A stretch of 64,000 nucleotides of DNA, from NCBI GenBank assembly GCA_001939145.1, contig LSRX01000185.1, positions 363,216 through 427,215 on the forward strand, given 5' to 3'. The DNA comes from Symbiodinium microadriaticum (lineage: Eukaryota > Sar > Dinophyceae > Suessiales > Symbiodiniaceae). The position numbers and the translations under genes are program-made. Below are positions 47,692-59,179 of this stretch, piece by piece (position 1 is the stretch's first letter; every line of letters begins with the position of its first letter). Under the pieces are notes generated by a model. That model worked only from the letters and a program-made list of their open reading frames with translations. It searched no databases and was not told the origin of the DNA.

Positions 47692-48302
47692 CTGTAGTGA
47701 GGATGGTACTACAGGGGCCTCCCTGGAGTTTTGGGATGTTTTGGGCATGGGGAAGCCCAAAGCCTAAGCATCCTGGGGTTTTTAAGTGCACGCTTAGAAT
47801 AGGATTGTGGATTGGATGATGGTTCGTATCTTTTTGGGACTGCCAGGTGAACCCTGCTCCCCAAAACTAGATCTCCAATTTCCTAAACGGCCCTAAGCTT
47901 CAGCCACCTTCAGTGAAGCAAGCTGGGCCTGTGCCGCGCTGGTTCGAGTCTAACGAAAAGGCTTTGAGCCTCCAAACATCTCTGACACCTACACCCAAAG
48001 ACCGAAACCCTAAACCCTCTGTCTCTCTCTCGCGTGCTCAGGGGATCCTGTCAGACGCCACGCTAAACCCTAAACCCCTAAACCCGAATACATTGAACCG
48101 AGGAGCCAAGCATTGGGAAATCCCAAGTCCTCTGCTGCATGGCTCTACAGTAGCCAGTAGAACAGGATTGCACGTAGAATAGACACGTGTAAAAGTCTAA
48201 GCATGCGAAGAGGTACAAAATATCGTGTTGCTGACTTTCCTGGCCAAAAAACTAAGCTTTTTTGCTGCGAAGAAGAGTAGAGAAGGCAGCCGACAGTTTT
48301 GC

Positions 48303-48338
48303 CTGAACTGCATTCGCCACGCCCTGCTGCACGAGGCC
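48303..48338 (-). CDS. Exon x2, module 3
   Basis: The island is 36 nt, phase 0-0, from TTGCCAG|GGCCTC to GTTCAG|GC, reading GLVQQGVANAVQ. Confidence 0.7.
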
Positions 48339-49350
48339 CTGGCAATGAGGCTTCGATTCTCGCGTGTTTGGTTGGATCCGGGTCTGAGGGTCTACAGGGT
48401 GTAGGTTTCGACTGAAGGGATGAGGCGTCGGTTTTTATGGCTCGGGCCTTGTGGCACAGGGATTCAGAGTCTAAGGGGCCTGCTTGGGTTATTGTAGCAG
48501 GCTAAAGCTTCAGGAGAGTAGAACTGCCTTGGGGTCTTGGCCTCAACGCCTCTTCGAGAGCTTTCAGGCTCGAGATGTAGCAGCTGGTGGCTTCAAGATT
48601 CCCAGTGTCTCGGCCAGGATGCAGTGGGATCTTCGGAGCAAAGCAAGTACGGCTTAGGCTCGGGGCTTGGGCTCTGAGGCTTCCGCTTCAGAGCTTCAGG
48701 GCTTCAGCTGTACAGAAGCAGAACACATGCGCCTCCAACCCCCGGGCGTTTTTCATGTCAGTGCAGTCCCTGAACGTCCCTCAGCATAAGGCCAACCTGC
48801 TAGGATGACACAGAGATGGAAGGTCCCCTGCGCAACTACTACGAACTCTGATTTTGTTGGCGCACAAAACGACGACAGATTGGGAGTTTCAGACAATTCA
48901 GAACCAAGCTCGCAGTCCCAGTATGGACCCAAAGACCGTGACTTGGCGGAACCTTGTCATAAGTATACCTTCCAGTGAAAAGCGAGTGAATGCCCGGCGA
49001 CATCCATCTCAAACAAGATGTAATCATCGCAAGTCGGAGGTTCTTTGAACAGCAACAGCCGCCCTCCGGTTCAGGGCTTAGGGCTTAGGGTTTAGGGGTC
49101 AGAGGTTCGGCTCTTCGACTCTCACACGTCGCACACGGCAGGCAAGGCGAGAGCAGAGACAAAGGGTTTAGGGTATGTGCTTTCGACACAAGCCCTAGCC
49201 CAGCCAACACCCTGACAGGTCGTGAATCCTATACGATAAAATCTTGAAACCTTGAACCACTACGGCCCTCAAACCCACTCCCTAAGCCCCAAATCCTCAA
49301 CAGCTCAAAACCCGGAACCCTAGTAACTTAGCGACGTTCTCGTGGCAAGC

Positions 49351-49401
49351 CTTCTGAGTGGCGTCTCTGAGAAGCTGCTGGGCCACCGACTCCAAAGCTA
49401 C
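49351..49401 (-). CDS. Exon x1, module 3
   Basis: The island is 51 nt, phase 0-0, from TCGGAG|GTAGCT to CAGAAG|GC. It reads VALESVAQQLLRDATQK. Hydrophobic residues at 1, 3, 6, 10 and 11 give an amphipathic helix. Confidence 0.73.
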
Positions 49402-49745
49402 CTCCGACTCCCCTTTTGAGGAGATATTCGGGTTTAGGGTTTAGGGTTTTTTCCCTCCCGCTTAGCTAGGGTTTCGACTCTCACTCGCACAAGCAGGCAA
49501 GGCTCCTCACGGTTCGATCTCCGCTAACTCAACTGCTGAGGCTGACTCACACACAACTCACAACCAATGGCCTACAGGACAGTATTAACAAACAAAGACA
49601 AGCATGAGCCAGCCACAGGCAGTAGACCACAACGTAACAATGCACAACCTAGGGACATTACCCTAGCTGTGAGCTGTTTCAAAAGTGCTCCACCGTTCCC
49701 TGCATCGCGCCACAGACAGCATGCACACAATCATACAGGAATTCG

Positions 49746-49783
49746 CATAGCAGCAGGGTTTAGGGTTTAGGGTTTAGGGTTTA
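49746..49783. repeat. Telomere-like TTTAGGG tract
   Basis: Four to five perfect TTTAGGG units. Confidence 0.95.
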
Positions 49784-50111
49784 TGGTTAAGGATCTAAAT
49801 CCTGGATTACCCATAATTCCCATCGTCTATAGGGTCCTTTTTGCACTCAGGGCTTACGGTAATGCAGTCAACAGTGTGGTTACGTTTCATGGATAAGATC
49901 TATACGGCTGTTGAGGGCCGTACAGAGGTTTCCCTAGGTATTTGTTGACTGAAGCGGTTTAGAGTTTGGGGGTTTTGGAGCTTTGGCGCCCGGGTTGGTC
50001 GGGGTTTCGGAATTTGAGAGGAATTCCTGTGCATCACGGAGAGTTAGGTTTCAAGCTTCCGGGTCGAAGGGCTGCAAGGTGCTGGGAGTTTGATGGGTTT
50101 GTGGTGTATGC

Positions 50112-50156
50112 TTGCAACGAGTTGACAGGTCTTGCTAGCGGCAAAGCCAGCGACTC
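50112..50156 (-). CDS. Candidate exon, family unclear
   Basis: The piece is 45 nt, phase 0-0, from CACAAG|GAGTCG to TTGCAA|GC, reading ESLALPLARPVNSLQ. It lies upstream of module 3 and might be an x6 remnant of module 2. No firm family match. Confidence 0.2.
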
Positions 50157-51831
50157 CTTGTGGAAGCCAACATCGCAGTTACACTGGTTCGTTCCACAGA
50201 GCCCAAGCTAGCCGTAGATCCGAATTTCTAAGGCCCAAACCCTAACTCAGACAGGCCCGAAAAAACCCCGAAAACCCTGCAAATTTGGCAGGGCCCGCCT
50301 CAGTCACTTCTGCGCCCAGGGAGCAGGAGACTGGCAAAGGAACAACAAAAAGGGAAAGTTGAGGGACCTTGATCGTTAGACTAGGGGTTTGGGCCGGCTT
50401 GGGTATACTATATGATGTAACTCTACTAAGAAGGAGCCCTCGAAGTAGAGTTAGCAACTTCTATATTAAGCTGCTAGCTACTAGTTTCGGGCTCAGGTGC
50501 TGGGCTTGGGGTTCAGGGCCTTTTCGGTGTAGGGTCTGAGGGTATAGCGTACTTGTGGTTCGGGGTTGTGGGTTTCGGATGTGTAGCAGTTGGAAGCAAG
50601 GGCTAGGGCGACTGGGCTTTTGGGTTTTCAATGTTTCAGACCCGATACTGCATTGCGACGCCATTCTGAGCATGGACGAAGGGACTTCCGGTGGAGGGTT
50701 TCCGATAAAACTGCACAATCTCCCCCCTCTCCCCCACTGGACATCCACTGATTTCATGAACTCGAAATGGGCGTCTACAGCATGGCTCTGCCCGGCAGAA
50801 GCAGAAGGAGCGACTCCATCCCTAAAAAGCCTACACCCCGCTTTGTGGCATGCACTGCCTGGCCGGGCAGCCGAAAGCCTCGAATCCAGTAATATCACAG
50901 CAACAGGGAAGCTAACCCTTTAGGGGCTGACTCACCTTGTCGCCTGGAATGTGTTCAGGCAATCTAGGACGAATGGCCGATCTTATATTAGGGCTAAGGG
51001 TTTGTGCTTTGCCAGCGTAGGGCTCACCGTTGCTATGCGCCGCCTTCTGGCTGGGCGTTGATGCATTTAAAACGCTACGTAAATAATCTCAAAACCAAAG
51101 ATGCCGGAACCCAAGAAGCATTTAACTTCTATAGAGACACTAATAAGCCCCCCAAAAGCCCCACCTGCATCGTCGCGAGGCGTTATCAGTGATGGCACGT
51201 TCGAGGGAAGGCGCTCTTGTCCTTAGCAGGGACGGCTGCGCCACAATGACATCTGTAGGTCTGTGCAAGTTCAGGGGGGTGGATAGGGAAAGCCCTGCGC
51301 AACCCTAAACCCTAAACGAAACATGCCTCGGACCCTTTTGGGCTCGTTATCGTGGTTGCAGGCCTATTCGCTCAACCTACAGCCAAAGTACTGACCCACG
51401 TTGTGACAATCCTAAATACTAACCCTTACAGACCCGGTCAAAGGCAATATAGCGGCCTTAACAATTGAAATAGGGTCTGGGGCATGCCGTATATCATCAT
51501 CATAAACGGGCGACATCGGGATAACGTTAAAACTACTCAATGTTGACTGCAAGTGGGCTGAGCAGGTGGGGATCCAATTGGCCGAATTCAGGTTGAGGGT
51601 TTTGGGCCGCAAGGGCTTTGGGGATGTTGATGACTCAGCGCTGTTACGGGCTGTTTAGTTTAAGGCATGTAGGATTATTAAAAATTCACCGTATGCCCAC
51701 AATGTCTGCCTAACGTACGGACAAGGCGAGGCTATTTCAAGGCACCATGAAAGAGAGTCCGAGAGAGTCCGCAGTCGAGGAGCTAGCAATGTAAGTCCCT
51801 GAACACCCCTCCGAGAAAAGGCATTCCATTT

Positions 51832-51933
51832 GGGATAGTTCTCTACACTAGGGTCCCTGTTTAGAAACCCCAAAATGAGGCGGTACCTTTATGAAACGGA
51901 CCCTCTAAGGGACCCCAATTTAGACAACTACCC
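51832..51933. mobile_element. Terminal-inverted-repeat element, family T1
   Basis: GGGATAGTTCTCTACACTAGGGTCCC is mirrored by GGGACCCCAATTTAGACAACTACCC. Confidence 0.7.
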
Positions 51934-52932
51934 GATTTACAGGTGCCAAAAGATTAAGGCCCTTTCTAAAGAAAAGGGTTTATTAGTCAGATCCTCAGAT
52001 CCTTCGTGCACAATTCACCCTTTTTTTCTTGAAGATCTCGCAAGCTCACGGTCAGAGGGCCTCCCTCCCCACCCGAGGCTCAGACGTGCCGGCAATGGTG
52101 AAGGCTCTGTGGCCTTGCGCAAGGTAAGTCTTCACTTGGTGCAATACCGATGACGCGATGACTACTACTTCTACACCCGCTGCTGAAGGATCTAGCAGAA
52201 ATAAAGGCCACAGTAAAGAAGCCACGGGCCTCTGTCGGGATGACTGAGCTCCAGATCTTAATACCAGATTAGGGTGTCCCTCAGTGTAGAAGTTGTAGCA
52301 AAGTTTGTGGTCAGTAGGGATGGTTTCGTAGTCACGGTACCTATACGTGGGATTCTGCGAATTGCAAATTTCTATTGTCTTACTAATCCGTGTGGGTCTG
52401 CAATCTGCGAAGCGAGAGTTTGATGAACAAACACGGCAGACTTGGTTCAAGAAGTTTAGTGGGTGCAGGGTTTACTAGTTTCGGATTTTATTGGCTCAAG
52501 ACTGGAAGTTGAGTGCTTTAAGGCTTTTGTGGTTCAAATTTGCAGGGTTTAGATTGCAAAAAGTGGGTTTCTACTCTTCAAATAAATGAAGCAGAAAGTC
52601 CAACAACAACATGATGGCCTGATCCCAAGAAGACCTAAGCACTGATAAGTTCCTCGGGCTCTCCGAGGTTGCTGCTTGGGATGCGGCCGGTTGCCTGGTG
52701 TGGCCCATGGGTTGGAGAAGGCTGCTTTCGATAGAGGGGGGGGGGCGGCTTGAGGGACGCAGTGCTTGCGGCTATAACTTTGAAGCTGTTGGGCCTTAGA
52801 GTTTCAGGAACATGTCGTCTTGGAGCTTGTAAATTCTTGAAGCCCCAGGATCATCCCCTTCGAGTTCTGGAGCTGGGGACTTTAAGGCTCTATACGACTT
52901 CAGCCTACCTATGGGCTTACGTAAGGATACAT

Positions 52933-53034
52933 GGGTAGTTCTCTAAACTAGGGACCCGCTTTAGATCCCCAATATAGTGCGGCACCCTTATAAGAAATAT
53001 CCTAAACAGGACCCTATAATGTAGAGAACTACCC
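52933..53034. mobile_element. Terminal-inverted-repeat element, family T1
   Basis: GGGTAGTTCTCTAAACTAGGGACCC is mirrored by GACCCTATAATGTAGAGAACTACCC. It ends 25 bases from the candidate x6 exon of module 2. Confidence 0.75.
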
Positions 53035-53058
53035 GCATAGGGATGCTGCGTTGAAGGC

Positions 53059-53097
53059 TTTGCGGTTCGAAGCATTCGCGGCTCCCGGTCTGCGGCC
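53059..53097 (-). CDS. Candidate exon x6, module 2
   Basis: The piece is 39 nt, phase 0-0, from AACACAG|GGCCGC to CGCAAA|GC, reading GRRPGAANASNRK. Order, phase and GC donor suit x6, but the peptide does not resemble the family well. Confidence 0.25.
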
Positions 53098-53491
53098 CTG
53101 TGTTTTGCCGGCCCGGCCAGACCCCGCATGTTATGAAGGGGCTTCAGAAAAAATCACGGATTCACTCATAGTGCTATAAGGGAATCGCAAAAAGGTAGCC
53201 CGAGCTTTCAGACGCCATCTAGAAGATGCGCAAAAGTAGGGTCGGTCTTACACTCAAGCCATGATGATAAGGGTTGTGGCCGGCATCTGCGCAATGCTTC
53301 TGCAGGCATCCTACAGTATTACTAGCTTCTACAAAAAAAAGGCTTCTTTGTGGGTGTTTTCGTTTCGGTTTCCGTCCCCTTTTTGACCCGTAGAGGTTCT
53401 GAAACGGCCAGTGGGTGCTAGGAACAGTCTCGCGACAAATGACCTCGGCTTCAAACCACAAGGACGGTATTCTTCACGGCGGATAAGCAGA

Positions 53492-53511
53492 ACACACACA
53501 CACACACACAC
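53492..53511. repeat. CA microsatellite
   Basis: About ten CA units. Confidence 0.95.
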
Positions 53512-53538
53512 CTCTTGAGTAGTGGCTTTTATACTTTC

Positions 53539-53589
53539 GGGTCCCAATCGTTTTCAGCAACCCTGTTTCTTCAAAGGGCCGGAGAGAGA
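53539..53589. repeat. 51-bp direct repeat, copy 1
   Basis: The sequence from GGGTCCCAATCG to GGAGAGAGA is repeated exactly at 54154-54204. Confidence 0.95.
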
Positions 53590-53959
53590 ATGGCTTTCCA
53601 TTGCTCTCTGTAGTCGTTCTGTTTCTGAAGATCCGACAAAAGCGCTCTCTGTAGCTCTCTCTCGCATTCGATTGCACGCCGCAGGTAAGGCTCCTCAAAT
53701 GCATTCAATTGCTCTCATGCTCGGAGGGATTTTGCTTAATTAGGTAGAGTGTTTTTTTGGGGTCGGGGGGTGGGGGGTGTATTAGACGATAGCTGCATAG
53801 GAACCCGGAGGGGATGTTGTCACTATTCATTCTTCCGACCCTCTATGCACACTCTCTTTCTGTCTCTCTGTTTGCTTGCTTGCTTGCAGGGCGTTTGGGG
53901 GGAAAGTGGACTTCCCCTCCCCTGCGCGGGAAGCTACGCCAGCGTTCGTGTTCTGTGAT

Positions 53960-54072
53960 GTGTCTCGCTCTCTCTCTCTCTCTCTCTCGCCAGGGCTATG
54001 GTTTAGGGGAAGACCCCCTAAACCGCGCGCTCGTGCGCCCCCAACAGTTGCGGTTGCCAGAAATCTCCCGCG

Positions 54073-54113
<41 letters not shown>

Positions 54114-54150
54114 CCCCAATTATATATATATGTATATATATATATATATC
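53960..54150. repeat. CT and AT microsatellites
   Basis: Two long CT runs (about 53969-53988 and 54073-54113) and an AT run lie between the 51-bp repeat copies. Frames through them are S/L or R/E strings and are not genes. Confidence 0.95.
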
Positions 54151-54152
54151 TG

Positions 54153-54204
54153 NGGGTCCCAATCGTTTTCAGCAACCCTGTTTCTTCAAAGGGCCGGAGA
54201 GAGA
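54153..54204. repeat. 51-bp direct repeat, copy 2, next to an N
   Basis: An exact copy of 53539-53589 begins one base after the single N at 54153. The N at the junction may mark an assembly join rather than a real duplication. Confidence 0.9.
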
Positions 54205-54496
54205 CAGACAGACACACACACACACACCCCTCAAACGCTGGAGCATCTATGTCTTTTTGAAAATTCAATGGTAAACCCTAAACTGGAGCCCGAACCCTAT
54301 AACTGTCAAACCCTGTAACCCTGAACCATAGAAGACTTTTTTTTTTTGGAGCAGGGACTGCAATGCACTAATTAGCCCTGAATCCCTTCAGCCAACCATA
54401 GAAGACCTGAGCCCCCAAAAGGCAACGCCACCAAACATGAACATCCTTTTGCAACAGCCATCAACGACCCAACACGCACCTATCAAGGGACTCAAG

Positions 54497-54605
54497 GAGA
54501 GACCCTTAAAGGGACCCCTGGGGTTCTAAAGGGGCTTTATGAGACTACATGGTTACACAGGGTATTAGGATTAGGGGTCCCTTCTAGGGGTCCCTCCTGT
54601 TGTCC
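54497..54605. mobile_element. Possible inverted-repeat element, unassigned
   Basis: AAAGGGACCCCTGGGG at the left pairs loosely with CCCTTCTAGGGGTCCCT at the right. No second copy recognised. Confidence 0.35.
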
Positions 54606-54780
54606 CTTAAACCTAGCAAGCAGGAAGCCGTCGACTCCTTCAGATCCTTGAAGCCTCGTTAAAACCCTCAGCCCCGAAACGAAAAACAAAATGGTTGAAC
54701 AAGCCTAAACCCTAAACCTAAACCCTTTAAACCCTAAACCCTTAGGACGTTAGAAACATACCCCAGGACCGCTTCAAGAC

Positions 54781-54837
54781 TGAGCTTTCCGCGGGGCTTG
54801 CGGCGGCCTGGGTGGCTTTGCTGGCGACTTCGCTGCC
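54781..54837 (-). CDS. Exon x5, module 2
   Basis: The island is 57 nt, phase 0-0, from CTGGCTCAG|GGCAGC to AGCTCA|GT. It reads GSEVASKATQAAASPAESS, with the AAA-S-P-S pattern of x5. Shorter than others by seven codons but in frame. Confidence 0.55.
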
Positions 54838-55162
54838 CTGAGCCAGGGAGTCCCGATAGCTGCTTAGGTTTAGGGTTTATAAGCTTTTTTTTGCCTTTAT
54901 AGGGTTTAGGGCTTATAGGTTTTTAGTTTTAAATAGGGTTTGGGTGACTAGAAGGGAGTATTTCTACAAATGATTCAGACCACTATATCAGGCTTTCATA
55001 GGGCAACTTGATTAAGCAGGACCCATCGCAGGTCACAAGAACAGACCAGAGACAGAACAGTCCTGCACCTCAAGTCATACACATGTTCGAAACTAACCTA
55101 AACGAGCTGCACGACCTAAACCCCCTCAGCGCTCAACCCCAACCGTTTCTGTAGGCCGCGGC

Positions 55163-55203
55163 GTCTCTTTCTTCGGCGCAGCGGTCGCTTTGGGCAAAGG
55201 GGC
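55163..55203 (-). CDS. Candidate exon x4, module 2
   Basis: From GTCCCAAG|GCCCCT the phase needed after x3 gives PFAQSDRCAEERD and a GC donor (AGAGAC|GC). A phase-0 reading is also open to 55144 with a GT donor, giving APLPKATAAPKKETPRPTET. The first fits the module order, the second looks more protein-like; the sequence does not decide. Confidence 0.38.
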
Positions 55204-55828
55204 CTTGGGACGAACAGAAAGCTTCCTGGTGAACGGCTTAGGACGCCATAAAAAAAAGAAAAAACAGGCATCCGTGTTAAGGTTCCCATGCTTCGGGTGT
55301 CTAGCCTAATATGCATACAACCGGCCTGGGGTCAGGTGTTTGGGGTCTCGGCTACGGCATCCGTTCATGCATGCCGGTTTCCTGACAAGCGCTTTTGCAA
55401 CTGACCTGCAGCGACTCAACCCAAGAGTGCGTAACCCTCAAGTTTAGGGTTTAAGGTATAGTAGTGTAAGGTTTAGGAACTCAGAAGCTTAGACGCCATG
55501 GAGTTTGGGGTTTTGAATAAGCCCCGAACCCGAACCCACAAGCACCCAAGGCTGTAATTGTCCTAGGCCTACTTTGGGGTTTTGAGTTTTGGGGGGGTGG
55601 AAATAGGAGGGCCTTAGTCCAACATCTGCACTGCACCACAGCGTGAGCCGCAGAACCGCCCACGCCGGCCTATGCGGGCCTCCGGGCGCGCATAGAGAGC
55701 TCTCTGTTCAGTGTTTGGGGAAAGTCCGTAGAGTCGCCAGTTGGACCCTGAACGCCCTACTACATCCCTAAACCCTAAACCCTAATGCATATCTGGGGGC
55801 TGTCTTGTAAGGGATCTGAGTCGCCTGC

Positions 55829-55862
55829 CTCGGCCTGGAGCGTTGGCGCGGGCATTGCCGAC
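55829..55862 (-). CDS. Exon x3, module 2 (short form)
   Basis: The island is 34 nt, phase 0 to 1, from CATGAG|GTCGGC to CCGAG|GC, reading VGNARANAPGR before the split glycine. Length, phases and donor equal the short x3 of modules 6 and 7. Confidence 0.52.
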
Positions 55863-56985
55863 CTCATGGAAGACATCATTAGCCAGCCTTCTGCTAGGAT
55901 ACGTCTGCTGTGCAGCTTTGTTGCTTGAGGGTTGGGGCTGAGGGCTTAGGGTTTAAGGAACGATCGGAGGTTGCAGTGGGCAGTAGCAGATAGCATTCTG
56001 GGTCACCATTAATCCCAAACTGCGCTCAAGGGTGGAGTACCTATAACCCCTACATTCGATCCGCGAGCCTACATGTAAGTGTCTGCTGGCCTCTGAGTGG
56101 TAGGCTGTATGGCTTTCAGGTGCTAAGGGTTGAGGGTTTGAGAGTTTCACGATTTTAGGCCTATTACAGGGAGACGGCTCATGTAGGATAAATCAGGGCT
56201 TCCATGTTTGGGGCTCGTTGGTCGCTCTGCCGTTGCTGCGACGCCGGGAGTCGTAATGAGAATGGCGTGATCATGCCCGAACGCAGTCTCTGCTCTATGG
56301 CCTTATGACAAAAAATCATGGAACGCGTCGTCGCGAATTGAAGGCTAGAAGCACACTTCCGGCCTTCTTACACTGAGAATTTTAAACCCAGAGTTCGAGC
56401 TCAGACCGACATGAACAACTTTCACAGCACCGCGGCTTATGTTGGGCCACTTTACAGGTTCCCACGTGAGCCTGAAATCGAAATCCTGAAGCCTGTGCCC
56501 CCGCATCTTCCAAGCGTGCAGGAAGCAGACAAGCCCGAAACCCACATAATGTCCACCCCTGAGCCCATATTTATCTACTATGGCTAGGACAATAAACAGA
56601 ACTCTAAACTCTAAAACGTTACCATGTTCCTTCTACCCCCAACCCTAAACCCCTTTTTATTTGCTACCGGACCCAACTCTAAACCCCTAGCCCTAAACCC
56701 TAAAGCCTAAGCCCTGGAGCCTGAACCAGCAAACCCTTCAACCTAAAACACGCTCCAGGTCGAATTGAGCGAAGGACACCGGAGAGGCAGATGCTACCTG
56801 AGTCTCTTCGCGCTTAGGGAGTGGGAGTTTAGGACCTAGGTGTTTCGTCTGCTGAGGATGCTCGGGATGAAAAGTTCGGAGGTTAGGATTCCGGGTTAGG
56901 GTTCTGATTGCTTGCTTGCCGAAGCAGTACTAACTCAGAGAAACCAGAACAAGTTTCAAAGTAGCACGTTGCCTACTCCTCCAGC

Positions 56986-57092
56986 TTCTGCTGCTGCTGC
57001 TCGCTACTGTTGCTGCCTGCTGCTGCTGCTGCCGCTGCCGCTGCCCCCTGCTGCTGCTTTTTTTTTTGCTGCTGCTGCTGCTGCCACCACTC
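56986..57092. repeat. GCT trinucleotide repeat with T-run
   Basis: GCTGCT/GCCGCT units, interrupted by a run of T. The plus strand would read poly-A/P, poly-C or poly-L; frame bias follows the repeat. No splice-like ends were seen. Confidence 0.93.
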
Positions 57093-58686
57093 CGGTGTAG
57101 CCCAGCCATGCAGAATCAGCAAACAACAACCACAACAACCACACTGTAGAGGTGAACGCTTATTAGTTGGGCTAGTCCCAGATCACAGCCGAGCTCGGGC
57201 GAATCTGCCAGTGCTCTGAGCCCACGGCATCTTGCAAAAGGACGCGGTCTAGCATGTCAGCAGCCACCTTCGGTTCTTCGGGATCGCACACAGGGCTCAA
57301 CTGAGTTTGTTTGGATCATCGAATCTTGTACGCGGGTTGTCAGGGCTTTGAGTTCGTCAAGGTCTTGAGGGATGGGCGTCTTCACGGGTCTGGGGGCAAA
57401 TTAAGCTTGCAAGGGCTAAGGGTTTGCCTGTTGGACATTTCGGGAACGGGCTCTGCATCCAAAACGCTTGAATACCGTGTCTTAAGGCAAGTTAGCCAGA
57501 TTCAATGTTTCAAGATGTATCCCTTACGAAGCTGGTGACCGTTCGGCTTTACGCAGCTTGCATCAGCATGCGCTGTCGGGGAGTTTGGGGTCGGCGGACA
57601 TTCTCGACGACTTCATGATATTCAGATTGCCGGGGGTTTACTTCAAGAACAAACATGTCTGAGTTCCCGGAGACCAATTGATGGAACTTGCGTGCGGGCT
57701 TTGGTGGATTGCTCTCAATTGCTCACGCGTGAACCAGAATGATCTCCCATTTTCCTCCTTGCACAGGGACACCACCTCCTGCAGCATAGCCGGCAATTAC
57801 AATCGTTGGACCCCCAGCCGGCAGATGGGCCTGCAGCACAATTCGTCGAACGAGTGCCAAGTCCAATTCCCCGAAGGTCCATCACACTAATCGCGCGCTT
57901 TGCCATGAACGGGTGCTTCTCGATGAAAGGTGCCAGCCCGCGTGGGGGGGGCTATCGAGCTTCTGCGGGGCAGACTTGCACTACATTCTGAAGAGCAGGC
58001 TTCATGCCGCTGGGGTGAGCCCTATACAGCTCTTGATACTTAAAGCCTAACCGCAAATACCCGAGGAACTAGATCATACTAGATCAGAGAACCCTAAGCC
58101 TGAGAGAGAAACCACAAACTCAAACCTGCAAGGCTTTACCAAAGAGAAGGACCTTGGAGAACACGGTCCCAATGAATCATACATACACTATGAGCCCAAG
58201 CTGAATCCCAATACATCGGAGGAGGAAGAAATGGAACTAGGGGTCATGTCAATCAGAATGGCTTTGAGAGTAAACTACACGCTTGCAAAAGCACTGGCTA
58301 GTCGTATATACTGAAGTAGAATGCTTTTTCTGGCTCTTGATTAACGTCGTGAGAAGATTTGGGGGGATCCAAAAGGGACTCCCTAGCAACCCTCTAGAGG
58401 GACTCTACACGCGTTCTCAGGGGGCTCTTGGTCCTGCTAAGCAAAGCCCGGGATTGGGCTCTACATCTCCAAACCACGACAAACCTCGGCAGCCGTTCCT
58501 TCAATTCAATGACCAAGAACCCCCACCATAAGATCAAACAAATGAGAGCAACCCAAAGGCTTTTGTCGCTTCAGAAGAACTGCAACAGCGTCCACAGCGA
58601 GGCATCAACACTCAACAACGATCGGGCAGAACACGCAGCAGAGGCAAACCACCACCGCCGCCGCCGCCGCCACCACCACCACCACC

Positions 58687-58717
<31 letters not shown>

Positions 58718-59079
58718 CCAACACCAACACCAACACCAACATAACGACAACAACAAGAGCCAACACCAACAACAAAAAGACCGCGTAAGGTAAGACATGC
58801 AACCCCCAATATTCAATAAATGTGGACCGCAGAACAAACACATGAACCCCTGGCCAAAAGTCAGAAGAAACTCCGGTTCAACTTGGCATGGCCTACGAAA
58901 TAGTATTGAAGCTATATATCACAGTACATGCAACGTCCTTAACGAAATAGGATGGCTGTGTAGTGAGATCTCTACAATACCTTCAGACCTGAACCCCCAA
59001 AAAGCCTAAAAAAAGCCCAAACCCTAAGATCCGACTGGCCTCTTGTGCGAGAGACGAAGGGTTGGAGACCTTGTCATAT
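57093..59079. other. No supported exon
   Basis: This covers the place where x1 and x2 of module 2 should be. I could not find them. Frames at 57678-57991 and 58283-58531 lack support. Confidence 0.4.
58651..58783. repeat. CCG, CCA, CAA and CAACAC repeats in series
   Basis: CCGCCG gives way to CCACCA, then CAACAA, CACCAA and CAACAA. All six frames are open as homopolymers, so frame length says nothing. Confidence 0.95.
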
Positions 59080-59179
59080 GGGTAGTTTTCTAAATTAGGG
59101 TCCCTTTTTGAATCACCAAAATAGTACGGCACACTTATAAAACGGACCCTAAACGGGACCCTAATTTAGAGACCAACCC
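59080..59179. mobile_element. Terminal-inverted-repeat element, family T1
   Basis: GGGTAGTTTTCTAAATTAGGGTCCC is mirrored by GGGACCCTAATTTAGAGACCAACCC, and the centre AAATAGTACGGCAC is close to that of 52933. Confidence 0.75.

Noticed and set aside
49351-49401. Plus-strand reading of the x1 islands (SCWATDS-like)
   Set aside because: The plus readings are also similar between copies, but stops interrupt one of them, and only the minus strand gives constant AG|G and GC ends with matching phases.
50461-50898. A 145-codon minus-strand frame
   Set aside because: It has mixed low-complexity content, no family match and inconsistent splice phases.
52047-52203. Possible longer minus-strand exon with DPSAAGVEVVVIASS
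   Set aside because: It is open and somewhat x3-like, but the acceptor lacks AG|G in phase and no donor fits.
52485-52496. TTGGCTCAAG resembling the end of the dinoflagellate spliced leader
   Set aside because: Only about ten bases match. The upstream part of the leader is absent, so chance is likely.
56912-57219. Poly-alanine, poly-cysteine or poly-leucine frames
   Set aside because: Produced by the GCT repeat; all phases are open.
58428-58843. Poly-histidine or poly-tryptophan frames
   Set aside because: Produced by CCA/CCG/CAA repeats; all phases are open.
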